This document shows positions 1 to 8,758 of a stretch of 41,045 bases of DNA, piece by piece. This DNA is from Methanomicrobiaceae archaeon. Its GTDB lineage: Archaea; Halobacteriota; Methanomicrobia; Methanomicrobiales; Methanomicrobiaceae. The translations under genes were made by a program, and so were the position numbers. A model generated the notes under the pieces. It made no database searches and had not been told where the DNA came from. It saw only the letters and a program-made list of their open reading frames with translations. How positions within the stretch are numbered: the first letter of the stretch is position 1; each line of letters starts with the position of its first letter. The DNA is taken from assembly GCA_016928355.1 (NCBI GenBank), contig JAFGKW010000004.1:1-41045 (forward strand), in the 5' to 3' direction.

Positions 1-1
1 A

Positions 2-74
2 GGGGTCGTGGGGTAGCCTGGAATCCTATGGCGTTCGGGATGCTGTGACCTGAGTTCGAATCTCAGCGACCCCA
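2..74 (+). tRNA. tRNA-Pro (anticodon CGG)
   Basis: A complete cloverleaf can be drawn. The acceptor stem pairs 2-8 with 67-73. The D arm has G20-G21 in its loop and an imperfect stem (11-13 with 25-27). The anticodon stem pairs 29-33 with 41-45, with the 7-base loop at 34-40 and anticodon CGG at 36-38. The T stem pairs 50-54 with 62-66 around TTCGAAT. Base 74 is the discriminator A and no CCA is encoded. No intron is present. A tRNA-Pro just before rpoK is a known archaeal arrangement. Confidence 0.93.
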
Positions 75-119
75 TTTTCCAAAAATTTAAATGTTCTTAA
101 GAAGTTCTGTGGAATTAAG

Positions 120-290
120 ATGACAACATCATACACCCGTTATGAAAGAGCCCGCATTGTCGGGGCACGCTCATTGCAGATCTCAATGGGCGCACCGTTG
201 CTAGTGAAAACAGACAGGATCGATCCTCTGGAGATTGCATTAGAGGAATATGAAAAGGGCGTAATTCCCATTACAGTTAAAAGAAAATAA
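120..290 (+). CDS. rpoK: DNA-directed RNA polymerase subunit K (RpoK, omega/Rpb6 type)
   Basis: This 56-codon reading frame runs from ATG at 120 to TAA at 288-290. The protein begins [20 protein letters not shown], continues with ISMGAP and ends ITVKRK. This is the compact RpoK/Rpb6/omega core, which clamps the C-terminal end of the largest RNA polymerase subunit during assembly. The length matches archaeal RpoK. It lies between tRNA-Pro and rpsB in the order known for archaeal ribosomal/RNAP operons. The enolase gene that sits between rpoK and rpsB in many methanogens is absent here. rpsB follows 16 bases later, so co-transcription is likely. Confidence 0.94.
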   Translation: MTTSYTRYERARIVGARSLQISMGAPLLVKTDRIDPLEIALEEYEKGVIPITVKRK

Positions 291-306
291 CAGGAGAGCT
301 GATTAA

Positions 307-918
307 TTGAATCCAAGTAGTGATATTGAGATTGAGCTGAAAGAATCTCTCGTTCCGGTAGAAGAATATCTCGCTGCAGGTGTGCATATTGGTACGCAGC
401 AGAAGAGTCAGGATATGATGAAGTTCATCTACCGCGTCCGCGGTGACGGACTTTACATCCTTGACATTCAGCAGACAGATGAAAGGATCAAAACCGCTTC
501 TGAGTTTATTGCGAAGTTTGATCCTGCAAAAATATTCGTCGTGACTTCACGTCAGTACGGGCAGTACCCTGCAAAGAAGTTTGCAGATGCACTCGGAGGA
601 AGGTCCAAAGTAGGCCGTTTCATCCCCGGGATGCTGACAAACCAGAAGATCCCGAATTACGTAGAGCCTGATGTGCTTGTTGTGACAGACCCGATTGGGG
701 ATTCACAGGCGATAAACGAGGCAGTCCAGTGCGGTGTTCCTGTAGTGGCACTCTGCGATACCAACAACATTACTAAATATATTGATCTCGTAATCCCTAC
801 AAACAATAAAGGGCGCAAAGCTCTGAGCCTGATTTACTATCTTCTTGCAAGAGAGGTTCTTAAGACCCGTGGAATCCAGACCTCTCTTACAATGGAAGAC
901 TTTGAGATCGAGCTTTAA
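307..918 (+). CDS. rpsB: 30S ribosomal protein S2 (archaeal type)
   Basis: This 203-residue protein is ribosomal protein S2 of the small subunit. Recognisable family segments are [13 protein letters not shown] near residue 23, [12 protein letters not shown] near 50, [17 protein letters not shown] near 77, and FIPGMLTNQ, with [15 protein letters not shown] and ALCDTNN in the middle and [19 protein letters not shown] near the C-terminus. The length is normal for archaeal S2. The start is a TTG at 307, preceded by AGGAG at 292-296, an adequate Shine-Dalgarno sequence at 10-base spacing. No better in-frame ATG exists upstream. It follows rpoK and is 23 bases upstream of the MEMO gene, so it is probably in the same transcript. 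Confidence 0.96.
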   Translation: MNPSSDIEIELKESLVPVEEYLAAGVHIGTQQKSQDMMKFIYRVRGDGLYILDIQQTDERIKTASEFIAKFDPAKIFVVTSRQYGQYPAKKFADALGGRSKVGRFIPGMLTNQKIPNYVEPDVLVVTDPIGDSQAINEAVQCGVPVVALCDTNNITKYIDLVIPTNNKGRKALSLIYYLLAREVLKTRGIQTSLTMEDFEIEL

Positions 919-941
919 GTCAGCCCGGGGTTACTGGTTAT

Positions 942-1742
942 ATGGATATGCGCAGGGCCACTCTGGCCGGGAGATTCTATCCCGGAGAGCCTGCTTCTTT
1001 AAAGGAGCAGCTGGATTATTTTTTTAGTCGTGTTGCTTTGCCGCATCCTGTGGATGCCTGCGGGATAGTGTCTCCTCATGCAGGAACGACCTATTCCGGT
1101 CAGGTGGCTGCATATTCCTATTCTGCTGTTCCTGAAAATTTTGAAGGGACTTTTATTGTTATCGCACCAAGCCATGCAGGTTATCCCGACTGCACCTCCG
1201 GACTTGCATGGGAGACTCCTCTTGGTGTTATTGAGTGTGATGTGGATCTTGTATCAGAAATTGATATACGAAGGGATGATTATGCACATGCCCTGGCTGA
1301 AAATTCCCTTGAAGTCCAGATGCCTTTTATAAAATACAGGTTCCCTGGAGCGAAAGTCGTACCTGTACTTATGGGAAGGCAGACTCCCTCCGCAGCAAAG
1401 AATATGGCCGATGGGATTGTCCGGGCGCTCAGGGACTCATCATCTGAAGTGAGAGTGGTTGCGTCTTCCGATTTTTCACATTATATCCCCGATTCTGAGG
1501 CAAGAAGGCTTGATGCCTATGCAATTGAGGCGGTTCTTAAGCTTGATTCTGAAGAATTTTTCAGGATAATAAAGGAAGAGGGTATCAGTGCATGCGGTTA
1601 CGGACCTATAACTGTCATGATTGATATATGCAGGGAACTTTTCGGTGCAGAAAAAGGGGAAATGTTGAAATATATGACAAGCGGAGATGTCTCGGGAGAT
1701 TTTGATCAGGTAGTCGGATACGCGGCTATAGCAGTTTTTTAG
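942..1742 (+). CDS. MEMO family protein (AmmeMemoRadiSam B type)
   Basis: This 266-residue protein belongs to the MEMO1/AmmeMemoRadiSam B family, whose fold resembles non-haem-iron extradiol dioxygenases. It begins MDMRRATLAGRFYPGEP, the usual family start. Likely metal-site histidines lie in VSPHAGTTYSG near residue 46, IAPSHAGYPDC near 76, and SSDFSHYIPDSEA near 175. EVQMPFIKYRFPGAKVVPVLMG is typical of the middle of the family, and ACGYGPI lies near 220. The biochemical role in archaea is not settled. A gene of this family between rpsB and mevalonate kinase is a long-noted archaeal context, which suggests a link with translation or isoprenoid supply. It ends 7 bases before the mevalonate kinase start. 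Confidence 0.92.
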   Translation: MDMRRATLAGRFYPGEPASLKEQLDYFFSRVALPHPVDACGIVSPHAGTTYSGQVAAYSYSAVPENFEGTFIVIAPSHAGYPDCTSGLAWETPLGVIECDVDLVSEIDIRRDDYAHALAENSLEVQMPFIKYRFPGAKVVPVLMGRQTPSAAKNMADGIVRALRDSSSEVRVVASSDFSHYIPDSEARRLDAYAIEAVLKLDSEEFFRIIKEEGISACGYGPITVMIDICRELFGAEKGEMLKYMTSGDVSGDFDQVVGYAAIAVF

Positions 1743-1749
1743 TGATATT

Positions 1750-2649
1750 ATGGCTACGTGGAGTGCACCCGGCAAGGTGTTTTTATTTGGTGAACATGCG
1801 GTGGTTTTTGGCAAACCCGGTATTGCCATGGCCATCAAACCAAGGGTCTTTGTAACTGTAAGGAGGACCCGGTACCCTTCAAAACTGAATTCTCCCTATA
1901 TCGAACGCTGTTTTGAAGAGACAGGGGTGAACGGGAGCGTATATATACATTCCCAGTTGCCGAGCTCTTCAGGCCTTGGTTCATCGGCTGCAGTTACGGT
2001 TGCAACATTATCGGCAATAAACGATGAATTCAACCTTGGCTTTGGACGCAAGGATATTGCCGATATGGCATACCGCGTTGAAAAGAAGGTTCAGAGGGGG
2101 AGGGCAAGCCCGACTGATACGTTTGTATCTGCTTATGGCGGGCTGATATTGATCAAGGACAATAAGAGAAGAATTCTCCCTCCTGAAAATTTCAATATCG
2201 TGATTGGGAATACGATGGTCTCTCACAAGACCTCGGAGCTTGTTGAAAGGGTTGCTGAATTCAGGAGGACCAATCCTCTTGTTGTTGATCCAATCCTTGA
2301 TGCGATTGAGGCTGTCACAACCCGCTCCATGCACAATTTCAACAACCTGAAGGTTCTTGGGAATTATATGGATGTCAACCACTCGCTCCTTGAAGCCCTC
2401 GGCGTTGGTCATCCTGCACTGACAAGGCTTGTGAATGCTGCAAGAAGCAATGGGGCTTATGGTGCAAAAATGACGGGTGCGGGCGGCGGAGGGTGCATGA
2501 TCGCCCTCTGTCCGAAGAGATCCAAAAGCAGGGTTGCAGCGGCAATCGAGGCTGCAGACGGGAAATCGATAATAACTACAATTGATACTGAAGGGGCACG
2601 CAGGGAAAACGATGAACAAAGAGAGGATTATTCTAAAGTTGGGCGGTAG
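1750..2649 (+). CDS. mvk: Mevalonate kinase
   Basis: This GHMP-family kinase phosphorylates mevalonate to 5-phosphomevalonate in the cytosol. All three GHMP motifs are visible. The N-terminal substrate motif is SAPGKVFLFGEHAVVFGKP (residues 5-23). The ATP loop is LPSSSGLGSSAA around residue 71. The C-terminal glycine motif is KMTGAGGGGCM around 240. ASPTDTFVSAYGG near 118 holds the expected catalytic Asp. At 299 residues it is a normal archaeal length. The 3' end overlaps the next gene (isopentenyl phosphate kinase) by 38 bases, implying translational coupling. No phosphomevalonate kinase or diphosphomevalonate decarboxylase is in the window, which fits the archaeal modified pathway through isopentenyl phosphate. 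Confidence 0.95.
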   Translation: MATWSAPGKVFLFGEHAVVFGKPGIAMAIKPRVFVTVRRTRYPSKLNSPYIERCFEETGVNGSVYIHSQLPSSSGLGSSAAVTVATLSAINDEFNLGFGRKDIADMAYRVEKKVQRGRASPTDTFVSAYGGLILIKDNKRRILPPENFNIVIGNTMVSHKTSELVERVAEFRRTNPLVVDPILDAIEAVTTRSMHNFNNLKVLGNYMDVNHSLLEALGVGHPALTRLVNAARSNGAYGAKMTGAGGGGCMIALCPKRSKSRVAAAIEAADGKSIITTIDTEGARRENDEQREDYSKVGR

Positions 2650-3373
2650 CGTCATTACCGACAAATCTTCGGGAGACTGCAGGGTTAACAGGCCAGTTCT
2701 TGAAAGGATTGCAGGGGAACTGTCATCACGGGAGGGCATAGTTCCTTTGATAGTCCACGGTGCCGGTTCCTGTGGTCATCCGGAGGCAAAAGAGCATCAT
2801 CTTGATAAAGGGTTAGATCATACTAATAAAGCAGGAGTATTTATCACCCACAGAGCAGTGTGCAATCTGAACTATGAGGTGGTAAACGCGCTGCGTGCCA
2901 GTGGTGTGGAGGCTGTAGGCATTCACCCGCTTGATGCATGTACTGCGAAAAACGGACGTCTAATATCATTTGACTGCAAGCCGGTCGAACTGCTGGTTCA
3001 AAACGGAATAATTCCCGTTCTTCACGGGGATGTTGTTATGGATGTCGGGCAGGGCGCCTGTATAGTGTCAGGCGATCAGCTAATCAGCTTCCTGGCAGGG
3101 AATATGGCAGTTGACAGGATCGGGCTTGCAACAGATGTTGCCGGTGTGTTTGATCCGGACGGAAATGTAATCCGCCATATAAACAAAAGGAGTGCCGGCA
3201 GTCTTGAAATACGTGGATCAGGAAGCACTGATGTGACCGGAGGCATGAGAGGCAAGATCAATGAGCTTCTCCTTCTGGCAGAAACAGGTGTTGAATCCGA
3301 ACTGTTCCACGTATCACGTGTCAGTGATTTCCTTGACGGGCGCGATAACGGTGGCACCCTGGTGTCACCTTAA
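2612..3373 (+). CDS. ipk: Isopentenyl phosphate kinase
   Basis: This amino-acid-kinase-fold enzyme converts isopentenyl phosphate to isopentenyl diphosphate with ATP, the signature last step of the archaeal mevalonate route. With the ATG at 2612 it has 253 residues. The N-terminal KLGGSVITDKSSGD holds the phosphate-binding Lys-Gly-Gly. IVHGAGSCGHPEAKEHH carries the His (about residue 56) that corresponds to the catalytic His of characterised IPKs, a feature that separates IPK from other kinases of the fold. GSTDVTGGMRGKINELL near the C-terminus is also family-typical. An in-frame TTG at 2582 would add ten residues, but these are unlike the family start, so 2612 was chosen. It overlaps the mevalonate kinase gene and precedes the IPP isomerase. 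Confidence 0.95.
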   Translation: MNKERIILKLGGSVITDKSSGDCRVNRPVLERIAGELSSREGIVPLIVHGAGSCGHPEAKEHHLDKGLDHTNKAGVFITHRAVCNLNYEVVNALRASGVEAVGIHPLDACTAKNGRLISFDCKPVELLVQNGIIPVLHGDVVMDVGQGACIVSGDQLISFLAGNMAVDRIGLATDVAGVFDPDGNVIRHINKRSAGSLEIRGSGSTDVTGGMRGKINELLLLAETGVESELFHVSRVSDFLDGRDNGGTLVSP

Positions 3374-3486
3374 AACAGGATTAAAACCCGTAATGTATAA
3401 TCGGGTTCATATTGACGGGTTTATGCGGGACGGTATGAGTGTTTGTGATACACCGCCGGATCGGCGAAAATAGTCGGTAAATAAAG
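3374..3486. other. Intergenic region with two small inverted repeats
   Basis: This 113-base gap breaks an otherwise tightly packed gene series. It holds AACCCG (3385-3390) pairing with CGGGTT (3402-3407), and CGCCG (3454-3458) pairing with CGGCG (3462-3466) around GAT. No ORF is supported. The hairpins could attenuate or process the ipk-idi2 transcript, or mark a separate promoter for idi2, but the sequence alone does not decide this. Confidence 0.4.
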
Positions 3487-4539
3487 ATGAGTGAAAAAAC
3501 AGATAAATCGACGTATACCTCTTCAAGGAAACTGGAGCATCTCAGGATATGCTGCAGTGGAGATATAGAAGCAGGCAGCAGCGGTTTTGACGATGTAAGA
3601 CTTGTACATAATTCATTGCCTGAATGCAATATGGATAAGATCAGTCCTGCAGTCCGTTTTCTTGATTACAGGCTGAATTCTCCTTTGTTCATCTCAGCTA
3701 TGACCGGGGGCCACCCGGATACCGCCGAGGTAAACCGCAGGCTCGGAGAGGCTGCTGAGCATTTCAATATCGGTATGGGCGTCGGTTCGCAGAGAGCCGC
3801 ATTAGAAAACCCCGATCTTGAGGACAGTTTTTCTGTTGTCCGTGAGGCTGCACCAGGTGCATTTCTCTGTGGCAATCTCGGTGCTGTTCAGCTCAGGGAG
3901 AAAGGGGCCGAGTGGGCGGATCGTGCAGTTGAGATGATAGATGCACAGGCTCTGTGTATACATCTCAATCCTCTGCAGGAGGCAGTACAGCCTGAGGGGG
4001 ACCATGATTCCTCCGGGTGCATTGAAGCAATATCGGAACTCTGCAACTCTTCAAAATATCCTGTCATTGTCAAGGAGACCGGGGCAGGAATCTCTGCTGA
4101 AGTTGCAGGGAAACTCTGGTCTGCCGGGGCTGCCGCCATAGATACAGGCGGTCTGGGCGGGACTTCATGGGCGGCTGTTGAGGCTCTTCGTGGAAAAGAT
4201 GAATCCCTGAGACTCCTGGGCCGTGATTTTTCTGACTGGGGAATCCCGGCGGTTGTATCTCTTATTGAGGTGTGCGGTGAGGGAAAACCTGTTATAGCTT
4301 CGGGTGGTCTGAGGTCGGGGATTGATATTGCAAAGGCAATAGCTCTTGGTGCAGCACTTGGAGGTATGGCACTTCCCCTGCTCAAACCCGCGATGGAGAG
4401 TTCCGGGGCCCTGTTTGAAAAGATCAGGCAGATTCAGGATGAGCTTCGGATAGCTATGTACCTGACAGGATCCGTGAACTGTGCTGCACTGGCCGGAAAA
4501 AGAGTCTATATTACCGGAAAGACTGGTGAGATGATATAA
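3487..4539 (+). CDS. fni: Type 2 isopentenyl-diphosphate delta-isomerase
   Basis: This FMN- and NADPH-dependent enzyme interconverts IPP and DMAPP. It has a TIM-barrel fold and is unrelated to the type 1 isomerase. The 350 residues include FISAMTGGHPDTAEVN near residue 62, GMGVGSQRAALENP (flavin-binding) near 97, HLNPLQEAVQPEGD near 159 (with the family's catalytic Gln region), VIVKETGAGIS near 194, AIDTGGLGGTSWAAVE near 215 and IASGGLRSGIDIAKAIALGA (phosphate/FMN loop) near 269. The length is normal. The start ATG at 3487 is the first in frame, and the protein begins MSEKTDKSTYTSSRKLEHLR as expected. It lies 20 bases upstream of the RNase J gene and forms the isoprenoid block with mvk, ipk and idsA. 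Confidence 0.95.
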   Translation: MSEKTDKSTYTSSRKLEHLRICCSGDIEAGSSGFDDVRLVHNSLPECNMDKISPAVRFLDYRLNSPLFISAMTGGHPDTAEVNRRLGEAAEHFNIGMGVGSQRAALENPDLEDSFSVVREAAPGAFLCGNLGAVQLREKGAEWADRAVEMIDAQALCIHLNPLQEAVQPEGDHDSSGCIEAISELCNSSKYPVIVKETGAGISAEVAGKLWSAGAAAIDTGGLGGTSWAAVEALRGKDESLRLLGRDFSDWGIPAVVSLIEVCGEGKPVIASGGLRSGIDIAKAIALGAALGGMALPLLKPAMESSGALFEKIRQIQDELRIAMYLTGSVNCAALAGKRVYITGKTGEMI

Positions 4540-4559
4540 AATAAATTAGGTGAACTAAA

Positions 4560-5906
4560 ATGGATATAGAAATAATAGCCGTTGGCGGTTATAACGAAGT
4601 CGGAAGAAATATGACCGCCGTAAGAGTCGGTAAGGAGATTGTAATCTTTGATATGGGGCTCCGCCTCGATCAGATTATGATACATGAGGACGCGGAAGTG
4701 GAAAATATGCACTCCCTCGACCTTATCGAGATGAAGGCAATTCCTGACGATACGATCATGAATACCGTTGAGGGCAGTGTCAAGGCGATTGTCTGCACTC
4801 ACGGGCATCTGGATCATATCGGGGCAATCCCTAAACTTGCCCACAGGTATAATGCCCCTATAATCGGGACTCCCTACACTGCAAAATTAATTGAACAGCA
4901 GATTGAGGGAGAGAAGAAATTCGGGGTGAACAACAAAGTTTTCGCACTCAGGTCCGGTAAGAAATACAGGTACGAGATCTCAAAAGACCTCAGCATTGAG
5001 TTTGTAAACATGCAGCACAGTATCATTGATACTGCAATGGCTGTTCTTCATACTCCCAAAGGTGCGATTGCATATGCCCTCGATTTCAAGCTCGACAGAA
5101 CTCCTGTCCTGGGTAACCCCCCGGATATAGAGAGGATGAGAGAACTTGGCCGTGAGGGTGTTATTGCACTTATTGTCGAGAGTACAAATGTCAGACTTCC
5201 GGGCCGCTGTCCCAGCGAGAGAGTTGCACAGAAGCTTGTCCGCGATGTAATGACAAGTTACGAGGACGACAAGAATGCGATAATCGTCAGTACCTTCTCT
5301 TCTCATATAGCAAGGGTCAAGACTATTGCGGAATGTGCACATGAGATCGGAAGAAAGCCCGTTCTTCTTGGCCGTTCGATGGAGAGATACTCTTCTACCG
5401 CAGAACAGCTGAAGCAGGTCGGTTTCCCTGAAACCCTTTCGATGTTTGGCAACAGGAAGACCGTTGACCGGGTCATTCGCAGGATGTTAAAGGAAGGAAA
5501 GGACAAATATGTACCTATCGTCACAGGACACCAGGGCGAGCCGGGTGCAACCCTGACGAGAATTGCATCCGGAAACACCCCTTACAGGATTGACAAGGGG
5601 GACAAGGTTCTCTACAGTGCCAATGTAATTCCGAATCCAATGAATTACGGGCAGCGCCATCTCCAGGAAACTCTCCTGAAGATGAGGGGGGCAAGGATCT
5701 TTGAAGGTCTTCATGTCAGTGGACACGCCCAGAGAGAGGACCACTATGAGGTCATCCACCTGTTAAATCCGCAGCATGTTGTTCCTGCACACGGAAATGT
5801 GGATATGACCGGAGATTACATCCGGTTACTTGAAGAATGCGGTTATACACTGGGCAATGATATCCATCTGCTCAGAAACGGAATGAAAGTCAACGTTACA
5901 AAATAG
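4560..5906 (+). CDS. rnj: Archaeal RNase J (beta-CASP metallo-beta-lactamase ribonuclease)
   Basis: This 448-residue protein has the RNase J architecture without N-terminal KH domains, so it is an RNase J orthologue and not aCPSF1. It begins MDIEIIAVGGYNEVGRNMTA. The metallo-beta-lactamase motif 2 is HGHLDHIGAIPK, with ligands H81, H83, D85 and H86. The beta-CASP part contains IVSTFSSHIAR, and SGHAQREDHY near residue 387 is the beta-CASP histidine motif. VVPAHGNVDM is near the C-terminus. Archaeal RNase J is a 5'-3' exoribonuclease that acts in mRNA decay and rRNA maturation. Its place between IPP isomerase and GGPP synthase, 20 and 13 bases from its neighbours, indicates co-transcription with lipid-precursor genes. 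Confidence 0.95.
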   Translation: MDIEIIAVGGYNEVGRNMTAVRVGKEIVIFDMGLRLDQIMIHEDAEVENMHSLDLIEMKAIPDDTIMNTVEGSVKAIVCTHGHLDHIGAIPKLAHRYNAPIIGTPYTAKLIEQQIEGEKKFGVNNKVFALRSGKKYRYEISKDLSIEFVNMQHSIIDTAMAVLHTPKGAIAYALDFKLDRTPVLGNPPDIERMRELGREGVIALIVESTNVRLPGRCPSERVAQKLVRDVMTSYEDDKNAIIVSTFSSHIARVKTIAECAHEIGRKPVLLGRSMERYSSTAEQLKQVGFPETLSMFGNRKTVDRVIRRMLKEGKDKYVPIVTGHQGEPGATLTRIASGNTPYRIDKGDKVLYSANVIPNPMNYGQRHLQETLLKMRGARIFEGLHVSGHAQREDHYEVIHLLNPQHVVPAHGNVDMTGDYIRLLEECGYTLGNDIHLLRNGMKVNVTK

Positions 5907-5919
5907 GAGCATTGGTAAT

Positions 5920-6885
5920 ATGAATCTGGAAAGTTATCTTGAAAAGAATGCGGATCTTATTGATGCGAGGCTTGACAGTTTGTTTGGGGGTCTCCCGGGC
6001 GAGCTGAATAAAGCGAGCGCCCATCTTTTATGCGCCGGCGGAAAGAGACTGCGACCTGCAGTGACAATGCTGGCTGCAGATATTGTTAAAAAAGGGATTT
6101 CTGATTCGGTAATCCCGGCTGCACTTGCACTTGAGGTAACTCACACTTTCACTCTTGTCCATGATGATATCATGGACGGCGATGTTGTCCGCAGGGGAGT
6201 TCCCACTGTCCATACGAAATGGGACGAACCGACAGCCATCCTTGCAGGGGATGTTCTTTATGCAGAGGCCTTTGAGCTGATCACTCTTGCAGAGGCCGAT
6301 CCGGATGCAAAGGTAAAGGCGGTTGCTCTTCTGGCACGCACCTGCATTGATATATGCAGGGGGCAGCATGATGATATGTCATTTGAGGACCGTGATGATG
6401 TTGACCCTTATGAATATCTTGAGATGGTCGGCCAGAAGACCGGGAAATTATATGCCGCAGCGGCAGCTATTGGTGGTATTCTTGCCGGCGGAAATGTAAA
6501 TCAGGTTGCCGCCCTGCATGACTGGGGATACCTGAGCGGTGTTGCCTTCCAGATACAGGATGATGTGATCGACTTTATGGCAGATTCTTCAAAGTCAGGA
6601 AAAGACCGTGCATCTGATCTGAGGGAAGGCAAGAAGACACTTGTCGCTATCCTTGCAAAGGAAAAAGGTCTCGACCTTTCAAAATACAGGAAGGAATCCC
6701 TGTCGGAAGAGGAGATTGACAGGGCAATCGCAGAACTCGATGAAGCCGGAATTATTGATGCTGTCAGGGAAACCGCCATCGACCATGTGAACCGTGCAAA
6801 GGATATGCTTGTCATATTCCCTGATTGCGAAGAAAGAAGACTTCTTGGAGAAATTACAGATTATTTCATCAACCGGAGCTTCTGA
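5920..6885 (+). CDS. idsA: Short-chain polyprenyl synthase (geranylgeranyl/farnesyl diphosphate synthase)
   Basis: This 321-residue trans-prenyltransferase condenses IPP with allylic diphosphates to make the C15/C20 chains of archaeal ether lipids. GGKRLRPA near residue 40 binds IPP. The first aspartate motif is HDDIMD (D82, D83, D86), and the second is QDDVIDF (D214, D215, D218). The residue five places before the first motif is Phe77; an aromatic residue there is a chain-length determinant in archaeal type I GGPP synthases, so C20 is the favoured product. This is an inference, because FPP/GGPP bifunctional enzymes also occur. It starts 13 bases after rnj and is followed 5 bases later by gltX. 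Confidence 0.94.
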   Translation: MNLESYLEKNADLIDARLDSLFGGLPGELNKASAHLLCAGGKRLRPAVTMLAADIVKKGISDSVIPAALALEVTHTFTLVHDDIMDGDVVRRGVPTVHTKWDEPTAILAGDVLYAEAFELITLAEADPDAKVKAVALLARTCIDICRGQHDDMSFEDRDDVDPYEYLEMVGQKTGKLYAAAAAIGGILAGGNVNQVAALHDWGYLSGVAFQIQDDVIDFMADSSKSGKDRASDLREGKKTLVAILAKEKGLDLSKYRKESLSEEEIDRAIAELDEAGIIDAVRETAIDHVNRAKDMLVIFPDCEERRLLGEITDYFINRSF

Positions 6886-6890
6886 AAAAT

Positions 6891-8576
6891 ATGTCAGTTG
6901 ACCCGAAACAATTTTTTTACATTCATGCATTGTCAAACGCGGTCGAGCATGACAATGTTCCAAAGGCAGGTGCCGTTCTCGGACTGCTGATGGGCAAACA
7001 TCCTGAGTTCCGGTCCCGGGCAAAGGAGATGTCAGGAATCCTCAATGAGGTCCTGCAGGAGATAGAAGATATGACTCCTGCCGGGAGAAGAGAAAAATTA
7101 TCTGAACTTGCTCCTGAGCTCCTCGATCAGAAGAAGGAGAAAAAAACCCGTGAGCGTGGTCTTCGTGAGCTGAAGAATGTCGGTGATAACGGTGTTGTTA
7201 TGCGTTTTGCACCCAACCCGAGCGGACCGCTCCATATCGGGCATGCACGTGCGGCATATCTGAACGACTATTATGTCAGACAGTACGGCGGAAGATATGT
7301 GCTTCGGATTGAGGATACTGACCCAAAGCGTGTTGAGCCTGAAAATTATGGGATGATCCTTGAAGATATAGAATGGCTTGGCCTGAAGATTACTGATGTC
7401 GTGTACCAGAGCGACAGACTGGACATCTATTATTCACACTGTGAAAAACTTCTCGAATCAGGCAATGCTTATGTCTGTACCTGTGATTCAGCAGCATTCA
7501 AGACCATGAAAGACAATAAAAAACCGTGTCCGTGCAGGGATCAGACAACAGAGGAGAACATGTCACTCTGGGAGAAGATGCTTGACGGCACTTTCCCGGA
7601 GGGTGCAGCTACGGTGAGAGTTAAAACCGGAATCGATCTGCCTGATCCTGCTATGAGGGACTTCTCGATATTCAGGATAGTTGAAACACCTCATTTCAGG
7701 ACAGATGCACGTGTCTACCCTATGATGAACTTCTCGGTCGTAATCGATGACTACCTTCTCGGGATAACTCATGTTGTAAGAGGGAAGGATCATATCGCAA
7801 ATACTCGCCGTCAGGGATTCATCTATGATTATCTCGGCTGGAAACAGCCTGAGTTTTATCATTATGGAAGAATGTCCATCGGTGGTCTTGTGCTCTCGAC
7901 ATCAGCTATTAAGGAGGGAATAAGAACGGGACAATATTCAGGGTGGGACGACATCCGCCTGGGGACGCTGAGGGCTATTGCAAGGAGAGGTATCCAGGCT
8001 GAGGCTGTCAGAAATTCCATGATCGATATAGGCATCGGTCAGACGGATATTGTGTTTTCATGGGAGAACCTCTTCGCTGAGAACAAACAGATTGTCGATC
8101 CTGTTGCAAACAGGTATTTCTTTGTAACAAATCCTGTTAAATGCAGTATAAAAGGAGCTCCCTCAGTCACCGCAAAGGCATTTTTACACCCGAACGATGA
8201 ATCAAGAGGCTGCAGGGCGCTGGATTTTAATGGGAAACTTTATGCTCCCGGTGACGAAATCCGGGATGTATCAATGGTCCGGTTCAAGGATCTCTTCAAT
8301 GTGAAGATCGGAAATGAGGGGGAAAAACCTTCATTTGAATATTCGGGAGATTCACTCGAAGATGCCCGTAAGGAGAAGTCTCCAATAATACAATGGCTTC
8401 CTGAACATGGTCATATTAAATGCACTCTCATGACTCCCGAAGGAAAGACTGAAGGAATCTGTGAAGAAACTGTATGTAATGAAAAGGACAGGGTAGTCCA
8501 GTTTGAACGTGTTGGATTTGCAAGAATTGATTCTGTTTCTGATTCAGGAATTGTGGCTTATTTTGCTCACAGATAA
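6891..8576 (+). CDS. gltX: Glutamyl-tRNA synthetase (archaeal, GlnRS-like C-terminal class)
   Basis: This is a class I aminoacyl-tRNA synthetase of 561 residues using ATG at 6891 (MSVDPKQFFYIHALSN). A longer frame runs upstream into idsA, but the family begins with this segment, and GGAG lies at 6875-6878. A helical N-terminal extension of about 100 residues precedes the Rossmann fold. FAPNPSGPLHIGHARAAYLN carries the HIGH motif (115-118). RIEDTDPKR follows, and VLSTSAIKEGI occupies the KMSKS position with the second Lys replaced by Thr, a degenerate form. The C-terminal part is the beta-barrel anticodon-binding domain of the archaeal/GlnRS type. Methanogens use this enzyme to charge both tRNA-Glu and tRNA-Gln, the latter being amidated by GatDE. 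It ends the isoprenoid series. Confidence 0.95.
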   Translation: MSVDPKQFFYIHALSNAVEHDNVPKAGAVLGLLMGKHPEFRSRAKEMSGILNEVLQEIEDMTPAGRREKLSELAPELLDQKKEKKTRERGLRELKNVGDNGVVMRFAPNPSGPLHIGHARAAYLNDYYVRQYGGRYVLRIEDTDPKRVEPENYGMILEDIEWLGLKITDVVYQSDRLDIYYSHCEKLLESGNAYVCTCDSAAFKTMKDNKKPCPCRDQTTEENMSLWEKMLDGTFPEGAATVRVKTGIDLPDPAMRDFSIFRIVETPHFRTDARVYPMMNFSVVIDDYLLGITHVVRGKDHIANTRRQGFIYDYLGWKQPEFYHYGRMSIGGLVLSTSAIKEGIRTGQYSGWDDIRLGTLRAIARRGIQAEAVRNSMIDIGIGQTDIVFSWENLFAENKQIVDPVANRYFFVTNPVKCSIKGAPSVTAKAFLHPNDESRGCRALDFNGKLYAPGDEIRDVSMVRFKDLFNVKIGNEGEKPSFEYSGDSLEDARKEKSPIIQWLPEHGHIKCTLMTPEGKTEGICEETVCNEKDRVVQFERVGFARIDSVSDSGIVAYFAHR

Positions 8577-8577
8577 T

Positions 8578-8619
8578 AGCTCTTTTTTTTATTCACAGGG
8601 ACTGTCCTATAAAAGAGCT
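8578..8619 (+). terminator. Oligo-T tract within an inverted repeat after gltX
   Basis: An inverted repeat of 9 bp (AGCTCTTTT at 8578-8586, AAAAGAGCT at 8611-8619) starts two bases after the gltX stop. It includes a run of eight T (8583-8590) of the kind archaeal RNA polymerase stops at. GGGACTGTCC sits inside the loop. Termination is the most likely role. No gene lies in 8577-8758. Confidence 0.55.
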
Positions 8620-8758
8620 GCCCTTTTCTCAAATACATAGGATATTTATTTCAATCCGGTAATTTACGAATGAAAAATCTGCAATAGTTAAAAATTGATC
8701 TCAATTCAAAAATTATTTTTATCATCGCCCCTTTAGTAACATTATCAGAGTAGCGGAT

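Noticed and set aside
845-1027. A 60-codon plus-strand frame overlapping the rpsB end and MEMO start
   Set aside because: It conflicts with two well-supported genes and has no conserved features.
2008-2739. A 243-codon minus-strand frame antisense to mevalonate kinase and IPK
   Set aside because: Both sense genes have complete family motifs, and the antisense product has no recognisable domain and low-complexity character.
3888-4385. A 165-codon minus-strand frame inside the IPP isomerase gene
   Set aside because: It is Ser/Pro/Arg-rich shadow coding opposite a well-conserved enzyme.
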